From: Verrucomicrobiota bacterium
Lineage (GTDB): Bacteria; Verrucomicrobiota; Verrucomicrobiia; Limisphaerales; SIBE01
DNA length: 39,615 nucleotides
NCBI GenBank assembly: GCA_027623095.1
Contig: JAQBVM010000020.1
Coordinates: 1 to 39,615, forward strand
Reading direction: 5' to 3'
Position 1 is the stretch's first letter; every line of letters starts with the position of its first letter. Shown in pieces: positions 21,898 to 30,529 of the stretch. Under the pieces are notes generated by a model, which was given only the letters and a program-made list of their open reading frames with translations, was not told the DNA's origin and did not search any database. The translations under genes were made by a program, and so were the position numbers.

Positions 21898-22276
21898 AGC
21901 TCGGCAGTTCGGGTTAAAGTGGGGTAGTTGATTTCATGCCTATCCGGTTGACACACTAAACCACCACCGGATGTGACTTGGCTGGCCCATCGAGCACCGC
22001 CGGTGGCGGTCGCGACTGGACTTGGTGTGTGAACCGGATATGCATGGTTGATTTGAGTACGCAACATTTTTCCCATTGTCGAATCGAGCTTTGTGGATTG
22101 CCCTAGGAGATCTGATGTCAATGAGTTAGAGTGCCCATGGAAACGAATTAATGGCGAAGCAGGATTATTCAAACGGGAGTGATGGCTGGGTCAATCTGGC
22201 GTGATCTGATTTATTTTCACGTCTGCAAATTTTGTTCTGCAGTACGATTAGGTGTTGCCTTAAACAAATCAAACCG
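21898..22276. other. Intergenic region beyond the island
   Basis: About 380 bp upstream of the DUF6600 lipoprotein gene. A TTGACA occurs at about 21953 on the plus strand, but no matching -10 at 16-18 bp. The original tRNA-Ser promoter should lie just right of 21897 reading leftwards; no clear element is seen. No ORF is credible. Confidence 0.3.
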
Positions 22277-24451
22277 ATGAAAAAAACTACTCTCCGATGC
22301 GCACTGTTCACCGCAGTACTGGTGCCTGTCTTTTTGTTCTCGGGATGTGCGACGAGATCGAAGCGAACTAGCTCCGTTCCTCGCGTCGTCGCTCCCACAC
22401 CCGCTCCGATCGCCGTAGTGGAGGAGGCTTCCGTTCAAGCGGCGGATGTCGCAACGAATTTATTTCCGTCCGTTCCGGAGCCCGAGCGTGTCGTGCTTTC
22501 TGTTGGGACGGCGGAAATAGTCAAACTCGCCCAGGCGGGAATGAACGAAAAGGTCATGATGGCGTTTGTCGAAAACTACGACGGTTCCTTCGAGGTGACG
22601 GCGCCGTCGATTGTTTATATGGGCGACCTGGGGATTCCGGAGGCAGTCATTGCCGCGATGATTCGGCATCACAGCGCGGGCGAGCCTTCCGTGCAGAATG
22701 ATCATGATAAAGCCGGAGCGTCTGAAATCGGGAACAGCAGCGTCGAGGTGGCGGCAGTTCCAGAAGCGGGGACTGAACAACCAGCGAATGCGAATCGAGA
22801 AATGGAGCTGGTTCCTGCTGGTGAGGCCCCTTCGGTTTCTGTTACCGCCACTCCTGAGTTTGAAGCGGGTGTCGCCCCGCTACCACAAGTGGAGCTGGAT
22901 TCCCCGACGCCGGTTCAAAGCAACTACTTCTATTCCACTCTGGAGCCGTATGGGAGGTGGGTGGACGTTCCGGGATATGGAGTTTGCTGGCAGCCTACCG
23001 CGGCGGCGGTGAATACTAGTTGGCAGCCCTATTTGGACAACGGACGCTGGGTGTCTTCAAGCGCTGGCTGGTATTGGCATTCGAACTATTCCTGGGGATG
23101 GGCTCCCTTTCACTATGGGCGCTGGCATCGACATTCCGTTCGCGGATGGGTGTGGATTCCGGGATCCGTTTGGGGGCCGGCTTGGGTAACGTGGAGGTAT
23201 TCGGATTCGTATGTGGGTTGGGCGCCGCTTCCGCCAGGGGCTCGCTATTACGACGGATTCGGTCTGGGGTTCCGAGCGGGGAGTGTGGGCATTGGATTCG
23301 ATTTCGGATTATCATACGCCGACTATGGCTTTGTTCCGTTCAATTATTTCTATGGACCGGCGCCTTGGCGCCATCGGTTGCCTCATGCCCGTGGCAGGGA
23401 TATTTATCATCGAACAACGATCATCAATAATTACACGCAGGCACCGGATCATTCGATTGTTCATCACGGGCCATCCCGGACGCCGGGGTCCACGTTCCGG
23501 CAATCCGGAATTCGAACTGTGACTCTTCAGGATCTCCCATTGAATCACCCGAGCGATGCGCGACCCGGACAGATGAGCCGGCACGGTTCAGAGGTTGTCG
23601 TATATCGACCAGAAGCTTCGGCTTGGCGCGCTGGGAGTTCGGTCGTGGGCAGACGCGAATCGTTGCGCGTTTCGTCGCCGGCAGAGACTGTAACGCAGAC
23701 AAGTGATTCCGCCCCTGTTGCCCGTCGAATGGTTGGTCCCCGCGGAGCGTCGGCGTCTAGGAGCCAAGAAGTGACGCCAAGATTGCCTGCTGCGGGTTCT
23801 ACTGCGAGTTATCCAATACGCCGAAGGGAGTCTGCCCGTCCCGAATCAATACCGTCGGCAATCGACGGTGGCGCTTCGGTTGCGCCTCTTCAACGCAGGG
23901 AACGTTTCGGATTGGGTTCGGAGAGTTTAAATCAGGGAGCGTCCGCGAGAACAGCTCCGAATGGGTTCGCTCCCGCATCGGAGACGGCAGAGTCGATTCG
24001 ATTAAGGCGGATTCAGTTGCAGTCTCTCGAAGCAAACCGGGCATCAGAGTTGTCGGGCTTCAATTCGCGTATAGGAGGGCGTGAGCAGATCCAGACCCGG
24101 GGTACGGGTCGAGAATTGACGCAACCGCAGGTGTCCGGGTTCCAAGCGAATCCTGCGGTCTCAGAGGGTGTGCCAACACGGATTTACAGTCCTCCTTCAA
24201 GATTTGATGCGCCGAGGACGCAACCGAATTTCGGTGCGCCAAACATAAACCGAGGTTTTCCCGGTGGGGGCACGATTCAAACTCCTCCCGCAGGAGGACT
24301 GCCGGCTCCCAATATCCGTACGACGCCGATGCCGGAGAGGCCCCCTCCGATTCAGATACAGCCTTCGCAGTTAACTCCTTCGACGCGCCCTCCCGGCGGC
24401 TCTCCTCCAAGCCGGTCCGGCGGATCGTCCCGTGGGCGGCGGAGTGAATGA
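22277..24451 (+). CDS. DUF6600-type (YXWGW repeat) lipoprotein
   Basis: The ATG at 22277 gives a lipoprotein signal (LFTAVLVPVFLFSGC, Cys at about 24) and 724 residues; the track start adds 15 non-signal residues. After a linker and a domain with VSVGTAEIVKLAQAGMNEKV-like helices (~70-140), residues ~215-330 hold the DUF6600 core: LEPYGRWVDVPGYGVCWQP, a run of Trp/Tyr/Gly repeats (YSWGWAPFHYGRW, GWVWIPGSVWGPAWVTWR) and VGWAPLPPGARYY. The last ~350 residues are low-complexity, rich in Arg, Ser, Pro and Gly, and probably disordered. Such proteins are common in Acidobacteria and Verrucomicrobia envelopes with unknown role. It is monocistronic next to the island. Confidence 0.85.
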   Translation: MKKTTLRCALFTAVLVPVFLFSGCATRSKRTSSVPRVVAPTPAPIAVVEEASVQAADVATNLFPSVPEPERVVLSVGTAEIVKLAQAGMNEKVMMAFVENYDGSFEVTAPSIVYMGDLGIPEAVIAAMIRHHSAGEPSVQNDHDKAGASEIGNSSVEVAAVPEAGTEQPANANREMELVPAGEAPSVSVTATPEFEAGVAPLPQVELDSPTPVQSNYFYSTLEPYGRWVDVPGYGVCWQPTAAAVNTSWQPYLDNGRWVSSSAGWYWHSNYSWGWAPFHYGRWHRHSVRGWVWIPGSVWGPAWVTWRYSDSYVGWAPLPPGARYYDGFGLGFRAGSVGIGFDFGLSYADYGFVPFNYFYGPAPWRHRLPHARGRDIYHRTTIINNYTQAPDHSIVHHGPSRTPGSTFRQSGIRTVTLQDLPLNHPSDARPGQMSRHGSEVVVYRPEASAWRAGSSVVGRRESLRVSSPAETVTQTSDSAPVARRMVGPRGASASRSQEVTPRLPAAGSTASYPIRRRESARPESIPSAIDGGASVAPLQRRERFGLGSESLNQGASARTAPNGFAPASETAESIRLRRIQLQSLEANRASELSGFNSRIGGREQIQTRGTGRELTQPQVSGFQANPAVSEGVPTRIYSPPSRFDAPRTQPNFGAPNINRGFPGGGTIQTPPAGGLPAPNIRTTPMPERPPPIQIQPSQLTPSTRPPGGSPPSRSGGSSRGRRSE

Positions 24452-24595
24452 GTTCATCCTGTTGAGATCCAATCGCCGGGATCTACATCGTGGCGTTGCC
24501 TCAAACGATTTTCTATCGAATTCCGCCCGCGGATGAATTCTGTGTGGGTCTGAACGGGATGCCGGTCTGGTTTCACCGCAGCCGCAATGGCAGCC

Positions 24596-24880
24596 CTATG
24601 CTTTGCTCTTTTCCCTGGCTTTTTCTTTCTTTTCTTCCAGCTCTGCCTTGAGCGATTTTCGATCGCTGATCAACTGCCGGTTGAGCTGTTCGACGGCTTC
24701 AAGGTCTCCTTTGGCGATCGATGCCGCGATTTCGCCCTTTAGGAAGATCTCCCTTTCAGCAACCTTGGCCGCATACTTGGAGTCGAGCTCCGCGAGTTCG
24801 TTCTTTTGAGATTCTGTCAATTTGATTTGCGGAGCGGATTTGCTTAATCGCTCCATCGCGAGTTCGTAGGCAGATTTCAT
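24596..24880 (-). CDS. Small charged coiled-coil protein, hypothetical
   Basis: 94 residues, starting MKSAYELAMERLSKSAPQIK and almost entirely helical with heptad-like charge alternation (LTESQKNELAELDSKYAAKV, LEAVEQLNRQL) and a Lys/Glu-rich end (EEKKEKAREKSKA). There is no signal peptide or membrane segment. It resembles short conserved verrucomicrobial proteins of unknown function that I recall only loosely. It lies 48 bp downstream of the TPR gene in the same direction, so they may form a small operon. Confidence 0.7.
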   Translation of the reverse strand: MKSAYELAMERLSKSAPQIKLTESQKNELAELDSKYAAKVAEREIFLKGEIAASIAKGDLEAVEQLNRQLISDRKSLKAELEEKKEKAREKSKA

Positions 24881-24928
24881 GATTCGTCCGAGCTTGTGGG
24901 TTCATTAGGTCGATTGACGGGAGAATCT

Positions 24929-25390
24929 TTACTCCTCGGACGGAGGGCGGTTTACCGGCAAGTTCTTTTTCCACGGCATATCGGGAAATTTCGCTGGCGG
25001 TTTTGGGGCGGCGGCGGGCGGTTTTGCCATATCGAGTTCCGACGCAGTTCCGTCCGCGGGATTGGGAGAATCAGAACTTCTCCATGAGGCGATGCGCGCC
25101 TGTAATCCGTGATGTTCCGCAGTCGTTTTGTCGCCGCTTTTCATATAGAAGAGCGACAAGTTTGTGTGGACAAGCGGCTCTTTCGGGCGCATTCCCTCGG
25201 CTTTGTGTCCCTCCGCAATCGCCAAGGCAAAGTTACCCATCCGGTAATGGACCATTCCGAGCGATAGCTGCGCATCGAAGTAAGAGGGGTCTTCCTTTAG
25301 CACAGATTGCAGGCAAGAGATTGCAGCGGAGTAGTTCCCCGTGCTGAATTCATACATCGCGTCATCGTATTGATCCTGGAGCGTCGGCAT
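24929..25390 (-). CDS. TPR-repeat protein
   Basis: 153 residues with about two and a half tetratricopeptide repeats: YDDAMYEFSTGNYSAAISCL, SYFDAQLSLGMVHYRMGNFA and PLVHTNLSLFYMKSGDKTTA. A proline/alanine-rich, probably disordered C-terminus follows (KPPAAAPKPPAKFPDMPW). There is no signal peptide. It should act as a cytoplasmic protein-binding scaffold; the partner is unknown, though the coiled-coil protein encoded next is a candidate by proximity. It is divergent from the HAD gene. Confidence 0.82.
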   Translation of the reverse strand: MPTLQDQYDDAMYEFSTGNYSAAISCLQSVLKEDPSYFDAQLSLGMVHYRMGNFALAIAEGHKAEGMRPKEPLVHTNLSLFYMKSGDKTTAEHHGLQARIASWRSSDSPNPADGTASELDMAKPPAAAPKPPAKFPDMPWKKNLPVNRPPSEE

Positions 25391-25518
25391 AATGCTTTTG
25401 ACAAAACACGATATCGCACCAATCTAAAAACCGCGCAAGGTTTGACTTCGAATTGCAGGGAAAGCGCGCGGCGAACTCGGTAAAAAATATTAAATGCTAT
25501 TGTGGTCATGGGCGCTGA

Positions 25519-26298
25519 ATGAATCTGAGAATACGTGTATTATCAACAGACTTCGACGGAACGCTTCATTCCGATTTCGAGGATCCTCCTGTTCCTTGCG
25601 CGCTCCAGAAACTCATCGGCGCGTTGCAGAACGCGGGCGCTGTATGGGTGATCAATACCGGACGGGAGTTCCAAAGTTTGATGGAAACGTTGAAAACGTG
25701 CGAATTATCCGTTTCCCCCGACTATTTGGTAACTGTGGAGCGTGAAATACATGTTCGGAACGGTTCGGGATACGTGGGGCTCACATCGTGGAATCGCACA
25801 TGCCAGGATGCGCATGAGGCGTTATTCGACCGCGTCCGGCATGCGCTTCCAGGACTTTTTAGAACTCTGACGAGACGGTTTCCCGTGCGCCTTTACGAGG
25901 ATGCGTTTTCGCCTCTGTGCCTCATCGCCAACAGCAATGCGGACTCGGATGCGATCTGCTCGTATTTGGCCGAGTTCTGGCGCCACGAACCCGAGTTAAC
26001 CGTAGTGCGAAACGATGTTTACGGTCGCCTAAGCCATGCGGATTTTAATAAAGGTTCGGCACTTGCGGAAATTGGACGAATTGTTGGAGTCGGTGCGGAG
26101 GAAACGGTTGCCGCCGGAGATCATATGAATGACTTGCCGATGTTGAACCGTTCCTTTGCGCGGTGGCTTATTGCGCCGGATAATGCGGTCGAGCCGATCA
26201 AGGAGCTTGTGCGGCGGCAGGACGGCTACGTTAGCACGGAAAGGTACGGGAATGGCGTCGCATCGGGATTGCTGCATTGGATGGCGCATCTAGTGTAG
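25519..26298 (+). CDS. HAD superfamily hydrolase (type IIB, Cof/SPP-like)
   Basis: 259 residues with all four HAD motifs: STDFDGTLHSD (nucleophile Asp at about 11), WVINTGREF (motif II), a lysine in FNKGSALAEI (motif III) and AAGDHMNDLPML (motif IV), with a C2B-type cap between motifs II and III. Such enzymes dephosphorylate sugar phosphates or related metabolites, which cannot be specified here. The last codons and stop (CTA GTG TAG) lie inside the left end of the 111-bp inverted-repeat element at 26290-26400, so the present C-terminus HLV was supplied by that insertion. Confidence 0.88.
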   Translation: MNLRIRVLSTDFDGTLHSDFEDPPVPCALQKLIGALQNAGAVWVINTGREFQSLMETLKTCELSVSPDYLVTVEREIHVRNGSGYVGLTSWNRTCQDAHEALFDRVRHALPGLFRTLTRRFPVRLYEDAFSPLCLIANSNADSDAICSYLAEFWRHEPELTVVRNDVYGRLSHADFNKGSALAEIGRIVGVGAEETVAAGDHMNDLPMLNRSFARWLIAPDNAVEPIKELVRRQDGYVSTERYGNGVASGLLHWMAHLV

Positions 26299-26400
26299 TG
26301 TCTTTCAAATAACTATACATACGCCGAGGCACAATGTGGCCTAAAAAGGCCGAAAAGCGAAGATTTCGAATGTATAGACATTTCGGAGACACTACACTAG
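26290..26400. mobile_element. MITE-like 111-bp element with terminal inverted repeats
   Basis: CTAGTGTAGTGTC at 26290-26302 is the perfect inverse of GACACTACACTAG at 26388-26400. The match extends inwards with mismatches to about 31 bp (26 of 31), ending CTATACAT/ATGTATAG. Both ends carry TA, as expected for a TA target duplication of IS630/Tc1-type elements. The centre has a GGCCT-AAAA-AGGCC hairpin (26338-26351). It is non-coding and supplies the stop codon of the HAD gene; the hairpins may end its transcription. Confidence 0.75.
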
Positions 26401-26734
26401 GGAATGGATAGTTCGGGCCGAATGTTAACGACATGAAGCGCCTTTGGGTTTTGCTACCTTAGTCACTCTCCTATAGCAACTTGCGAGATATCGAACTAAG
26501 GCAATTTAAAGAATCGGTTTCGAACGAGTCAAACCTGGAAGATATTTTAATTATCATAAACATATCTACATCAACGAGATATAGGTTGTTTTATCGTTTG
26601 ACACGGGAATTCGGGGTGATAGTGTGAATTCACAATACGTGATACGCGTCGTACATTGCAGCAGAATGGCTTCTTGAAATCCGAATCTTTTTAACTCACT
26701 GCGTGTCGGGACTGACGGGCAAAAATCTCATTAA
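26401..26734. other. A+T-rich upstream region of korA
   Basis: About 330 bp, visibly lower in G+C than its surroundings, with no ORF. It contains a candidate promoter and a perfect palindrome, entered separately. Confidence 0.4.
26598..26634 (+). promoter_or_regulatory. Candidate sigma70-like promoter overlapped by a 12-bp palindrome, upstream of korA
   Basis: TTGACA at 26598-26603 is followed after 16 bp by TAGTGT at 26620-26625. A perfect palindrome TGTGAATTCACA occupies 26623-26634 and overlaps this -10, a suitable place for a repressor. The palindrome has TGTGA/TCACA halves without the six-base spacer of a CRP site. The korA start is 100 bp downstream. Confidence 0.4.
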
Positions 26735-28558
26735 ATGAACGAAGTAGCTGAAGCCGTTCCGACCACGGAGGGCGGTAAGAAAATCTCCAAGTTATCAGAG
26801 GCGGTAATCCGGATAGCGGGCAATTCCCAGGATGGGATTCAGGCCATCGGCGGCTTCCTTGCTAGGCTGGCCGGGCGGAGTGAGCAGGACGTCATGACTT
26901 TCATGACGATTCCTTCGACGATTTCGGGAGGGCCGTCCATCTTCCAAGTTCGGATTGGTTCAGGCGAGGTGTTAAGCTCGGGCGACGAAGCAGACGTGCT
27001 TCTTGCGTTCTACCAGCATTCGTATGAAAACCATATCGCGTCTTTGAAGCCTGGGGGTATTGTTTTGTTCGACAGCGATCACGTCGATCCGAAACCGGAA
27101 TGGGAAAAGCAATACCGCCACGTGGCGGTGCCTATTTCTAGCTTAACGGTGGAGGCGATTGGCGGGACGGCCAGAGACAAGGGAAAGAACATTTTTACGC
27201 TCGGTTTGGTAGCTAAGACGTTCGACTTGGATATTCCCAAGTTGACCAAACTGATCACCGAGCGTTTCCACGGCAAAGATGAGAGTGTTTTGAACAACGC
27301 GCTCACCGCGTTTCATGCCGGGTATGGTTACTCGCTTGGCGACCTGCTGGAGACCTTCCAGTTTGCGGAGAGCAGGAAGCGAGATCGCAGCCAAGTGGTG
27401 ATGAACGGCAACGAGGCGCTGTCTTTGGGATTAATTGCCGCTGGAGTTCGTTTTGGCGCCGGGTATCCGATTACTCCTTGGTCTGATATCATGGAGATCT
27501 TGCGCCGTGAGTTGCCGAAATACGGAGGGTCGTTCATTCAGTGCGAAGATGAAATCGCCTCCGTTTCAATGGCGTTGGGCGCAAGTTACGCGGGACGCGT
27601 GGCAGTGACGGGGTCCAGCGGACCAGGCATCTCGCTGAAAACCGAGGCGATTGGATGGGCTGTAATGGCCGAAATTCCACTGATCGTGTGTGATATTCAG
27701 CGCGGCGGTCCTTCAACGGGCCTTCCCACAAATGTGGAGCAGTCGGACCTCAACATTGCCGTATTTGGCGGGCACGGCGATTCTCCCAGGGTTGTTCTTG
27801 CTCCGACAGACGTCGAGGACTGTTTTTATACGGCGATCGAAGCGGTCAATATCGCACGTCAATACAACGTCCCCGTTTTTATCCTCAGTGATCAGGCGAT
27901 CGCCACACGGATTGAGGCGTTTCCGGAGCCCAATCTCGAGAAGCTGGTTCAAGACATTTCGCCGAATTTATCACAGGTGGCTGAGCATAAACCATACGAC
28001 CTTTCGGTTGCGGATGGCGTTACTCGCCACGTCGTTCCAGGAACGCGCATTGGAAGTGGGAAGTACCCGGTTGTAACCGGCCTGGAACATGATGAAATGG
28101 GCCATCCCACGGGATCACCGAAACTTCATGTTCAGATGGTTGCCAAGCGTAGAAAGAAGCTTCAGACCTTGGGTGCCAGACTACCGGTCCCGACGGTCTA
28201 TGGGACGCCCGAAGGAAACGTGCTGCTTATCGGTTGGGGATCAACCCAGGGGCCTATTCGCGAGGCGGTGGACCAGGCCAGAGCCAGAGGCGACAGTGTG
28301 TCATCTTTTCACATTCGTCATATCAACCCGCTTCCGAACGGTTTGGAAAAGATTTTCAGTGGCTTTAACCACGTTCTCGTTGTCGAGATGAACGACGAAG
28401 GACTCTATGGTTCCGGGCAGTTGGCAAATTTGATCCGCGCTCGGTATTGTGACCCGAAAATTCGCAGCATCACCAAGACTGACGGATTGACCTTCAAGAT
28501 AAAAGAGATCCTTGAGCGGGCGAAACCGTTCATCGACTCCGGCAGCAGTAAACCATAA
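26735..28558 (+). CDS. korA: 2-oxoacid:acceptor oxidoreductase, fused gamma/alpha subunit
   Basis: 607 residues. The gamma domain (~25-200) has the IGGFLARLAGRSEQDVMTF and FDSDHV regions. The alpha domain follows (~215-600): NGNEALSLGLIAAGVRFGAG, YPITPWSDIMEIL, FIQCEDEIASVSMALGASYAG, TGSSGPGISLKTEAIGWAVM and GGPSTGLPTNVEQSDL. This two-in-one layout is that of KorA-type 2-oxoglutarate (or related) ferredoxin oxidoreductases, which make or use acyl-CoA with ferredoxin. With korB 40 bp downstream it forms a complete two-subunit enzyme. No ferredoxin gene is adjacent. Substrate assignment to 2-oxoglutarate is by family habit only. Confidence 0.92.
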   Translation: MNEVAEAVPTTEGGKKISKLSEAVIRIAGNSQDGIQAIGGFLARLAGRSEQDVMTFMTIPSTISGGPSIFQVRIGSGEVLSSGDEADVLLAFYQHSYENHIASLKPGGIVLFDSDHVDPKPEWEKQYRHVAVPISSLTVEAIGGTARDKGKNIFTLGLVAKTFDLDIPKLTKLITERFHGKDESVLNNALTAFHAGYGYSLGDLLETFQFAESRKRDRSQVVMNGNEALSLGLIAAGVRFGAGYPITPWSDIMEILRRELPKYGGSFIQCEDEIASVSMALGASYAGRVAVTGSSGPGISLKTEAIGWAVMAEIPLIVCDIQRGGPSTGLPTNVEQSDLNIAVFGGHGDSPRVVLAPTDVEDCFYTAIEAVNIARQYNVPVFILSDQAIATRIEAFPEPNLEKLVQDISPNLSQVAEHKPYDLSVADGVTRHVVPGTRIGSGKYPVVTGLEHDEMGHPTGSPKLHVQMVAKRRKKLQTLGARLPVPTVYGTPEGNVLLIGWGSTQGPIREAVDQARARGDSVSSFHIRHINPLPNGLEKIFSGFNHVLVVEMNDEGLYGSGQLANLIRARYCDPKIRSITKTDGLTFKIKEILERAKPFIDSGSSKP

Positions 28559-28598
28559 TTTTTGCAGCACTTTCGTTACTCGTTCGCTCTATTATTTT

Positions 28599-29540
28599 AT
28601 GAGTGCCTCCTCAATCGAAGCTCCGCGTCAGAAGGTTCCCAAGGTTGAAGCGCCCGGACCGTTATCGGATCGAAAACCTTTGACCAAAAAAGATCTTGTT
28701 GCGGACCATCCGACCTGGTGTCCAGGATGCGGGGATTTTTCAGTCTTAGCTCTATACTTTAAACTGATTGAAAAGCGGCAGCTCGTGCACGAGCGTATCA
28801 CGACGGTTGCCGGCATCGGATGTTCAAGCCGATTTCCATATTTTGTTCAAGGGCATGGCGCCCATTACATCCACGGCCGAGCCCTGCCGTTTGCCAGCGG
28901 CATCTCCCTGTCCCGTCCTGATCTCCACGTTTTCGTCTTTGGCGGTGATGGTGATGCTTTTTCCATCGGTGGGAACCATTTTAATCATACGGCCCGGAAA
29001 AACGTGAAGATGACCTACGTGGTCATGGACAATTGGGTGTACGGATTGACTAAGAAACAGACATCTCCGACGTCGCCGCTAGGATTCAAGAGCAAGACAG
29101 ATATGTGGGGAGCGGTTGACCGTCCGATTAACCCGATGAAACAGGCGATATCCGCCGGCGCGACGTTTGTGGCCCGAACGACGCACACGAATCCCAATCA
29201 TGTCCTTCAGATGATGGAAGCGGCGATGGACCACGACGGGTTTGGTTTTATTGAGTGCCTGAGCGAATGTGTGGAGTTTTACGAGGGAGCCTTTGATGCT
29301 TCGAATCCGAGGAAAGGCGGGGCTTTTAATCTTGTTCCCAGCGATCATGATGTAACCGATGAAATGGCGGCCTATACTCTTGCCGACGCCGGGTTTCCCG
29401 GGTTGTTCGGTATTTTCCGTAAAGTGAATCAGCCGACCAAGAACGCGAATGAGGCCAAGATCGTCGCCAAGAGGAGAGAGAATTTTACCGAATTGAAAGA
29501 CTGGCAAATCCTTCAAAAAAACTTCGATGCATTGAGATAG
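28599..29540 (+). CDS. korB: 2-oxoacid:acceptor oxidoreductase, beta (TPP-binding) subunit
   Basis: The ATG at 28599 (MSASSIEAPRQ) is preferred over the track's upstream start, which overlaps korA; 313 residues. DHPTWCPGCGDFSVL supplies the first cluster cysteines, GIGCSSRFPYF the next. VFGGDGDAFSIGGNHFNHTARKN is the thiamine-diphosphate/Mg motif, and NWVYGLTKKQTSPTS with FIECLSECVEFYEG completes the KorB pattern. It binds TPP and one [4Fe-4S] cluster. It is co-transcribed with korA and followed 7 bp later by the FmdB-type gene. Confidence 0.92.
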   Translation: MSASSIEAPRQKVPKVEAPGPLSDRKPLTKKDLVADHPTWCPGCGDFSVLALYFKLIEKRQLVHERITTVAGIGCSSRFPYFVQGHGAHYIHGRALPFASGISLSRPDLHVFVFGGDGDAFSIGGNHFNHTARKNVKMTYVVMDNWVYGLTKKQTSPTSPLGFKSKTDMWGAVDRPINPMKQAISAGATFVARTTHTNPNHVLQMMEAAMDHDGFGFIECLSECVEFYEGAFDASNPRKGGAFNLVPSDHDVTDEMAAYTLADAGFPGLFGIFRKVNQPTKNANEAKIVAKRRENFTELKDWQILQKNFDALR

Positions 29541-29547
29541 TTTCGAT

Positions 29548-30060
29548 ATGCCGATCTACGAATTTTCATGCCCAAAGTGCCGCGTCATTTTTAGCTTTCT
29601 CTCGAAACGAATACAGACAGATCGGTTGCCGACCTGTCCGAAATGCGGCAGCAAGAAGATGACAAAGCTGATGAGTCAGTTCGCGGCGCTGAGCGGATCC
29701 GGCACGGCGGAACCTTCTGGAGATACGGACATGGGAGACAAGGGGCCGATGCCCGATTTTGATGACGCTCGCGTGATGCGCGCCATGGGCGAGATGGAAC
29801 GGGACATGGCCCACCTGGACGAAAACAACCCGAAGCACATGGCGCACATGATGCGCAAAATGAAGGAAATCCTTCCTTCCGGAGTTATGCCGAAGGGGCT
29901 TGATGTCGCCATCAAGCGATTAGAAGCGGGAGAAGATCCGGAAAAGATTGAGGAGGATATGGGCGATGTACTGGGCGATTTCATGGGAGACGCGGAAGGA
30001 GAAGGTGGATGCGGTGGTGGTGGTGGTTACTCGCGTGACTCAGGTCTGTACGATTATTGA
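29548..30060 (+). CDS. FmdB-type zinc-ribbon protein
   Basis: 170 residues. The N-terminus (MPIYEFSCPKC ... LPTCPKCGSKKMTKLMS) is the FmdB/CxxC_CxxC_SSSS domain with Cys 8, 11, 30 and 33 as zinc ligands. The remainder is acidic and methionine-rich (VMRAMGEMERDMAHLDENNP) and contains a helical RLEAGEDPEKIEEDMGD stretch before a glycine-rich GGCGGGGGYSRD end. FmdB was named as a possible regulator of formamidase, but the general role is unknown. Tight linkage to korAB (7 bp) suggests a part in their expression or cluster maturation, which is inference. Confidence 0.85.
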   Translation: MPIYEFSCPKCRVIFSFLSKRIQTDRLPTCPKCGSKKMTKLMSQFAALSGSGTAEPSGDTDMGDKGPMPDFDDARVMRAMGEMERDMAHLDENNPKHMAHMMRKMKEILPSGVMPKGLDVAIKRLEAGEDPEKIEEDMGDVLGDFMGDAEGEGGCGGGGGYSRDSGLYDY

Positions 30061-30100
30061 ACCTGAATTCCACACGAGGCGGTCACCATCCAGACGGAGC

Positions 30101-30451
30101 TCACGAAGTGACCGTCAGCGGTCCGTCGAATATCGTTAAGCTGACCACTTCGGTTTTCGCCACGTGCGGTCCATGACGCTCATTGCGCGGCGCGAAAAAG
30201 AAAGTTCCTTCCCTATAAACGACGCCCTCTTCTTCCCATTCGCCTGATAGAATATAGACCGACTCGTTTGCCTCTGGATGGATATGCGCGGGAACGGTGG
30301 TTCCCGCTTTAAAACGCCGCAACACAGTTACTCCGCCGGTGGTTTGGTTCTTATGAAGCACCATCAGATCCACGCCCGGATAGGGTCCCAGTTGCCACGA
30401 TTTTTCCTTTGCCAACGCCAAGTATTGAAACATAACCTGATCAAATCCCAA
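30101..30451 (-). CDS. Small cupin-domain protein
   Basis: 116 residues; an internal ATG (MFQYLALAKEK, residue 7) may be the true start. A single cupin barrel: FKAGTTVPAHIHPEANESVYILSGEW carries the first metal-binding motif (two His and Glu), and FFFAPRNERHGPH carries the last His of motif 2. It resembles ChrR/anti-sigma-like or quercetinase-like small cupins. The ligand is unknown. It is convergent with the kor/fmdB operon and divergent from miaE, with 78 bp between starts. Confidence 0.82.
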   Translation of the reverse strand: MGFDQVMFQYLALAKEKSWQLGPYPGVDLMVLHKNQTTGGVTVLRRFKAGTTVPAHIHPEANESVYILSGEWEEEGVVYREGTFFFAPRNERHGPHVAKTEVVSLTIFDGPLTVTS

Positions 30452-30529
30452 GTCGCGCGGATTGCAAGTCTGGCCGTTCCCGTTGAGTTTTCAACTAGTC
30501 GAATCCGGAGGCGCGACTAAGAGTCGAGC

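Noticed and set aside
21953-21958. TTGACA as a promoter for the DUF6600 gene
   Set aside because: No acceptable -10 element at 16-18 bp and more than 300 bp from the start codon.
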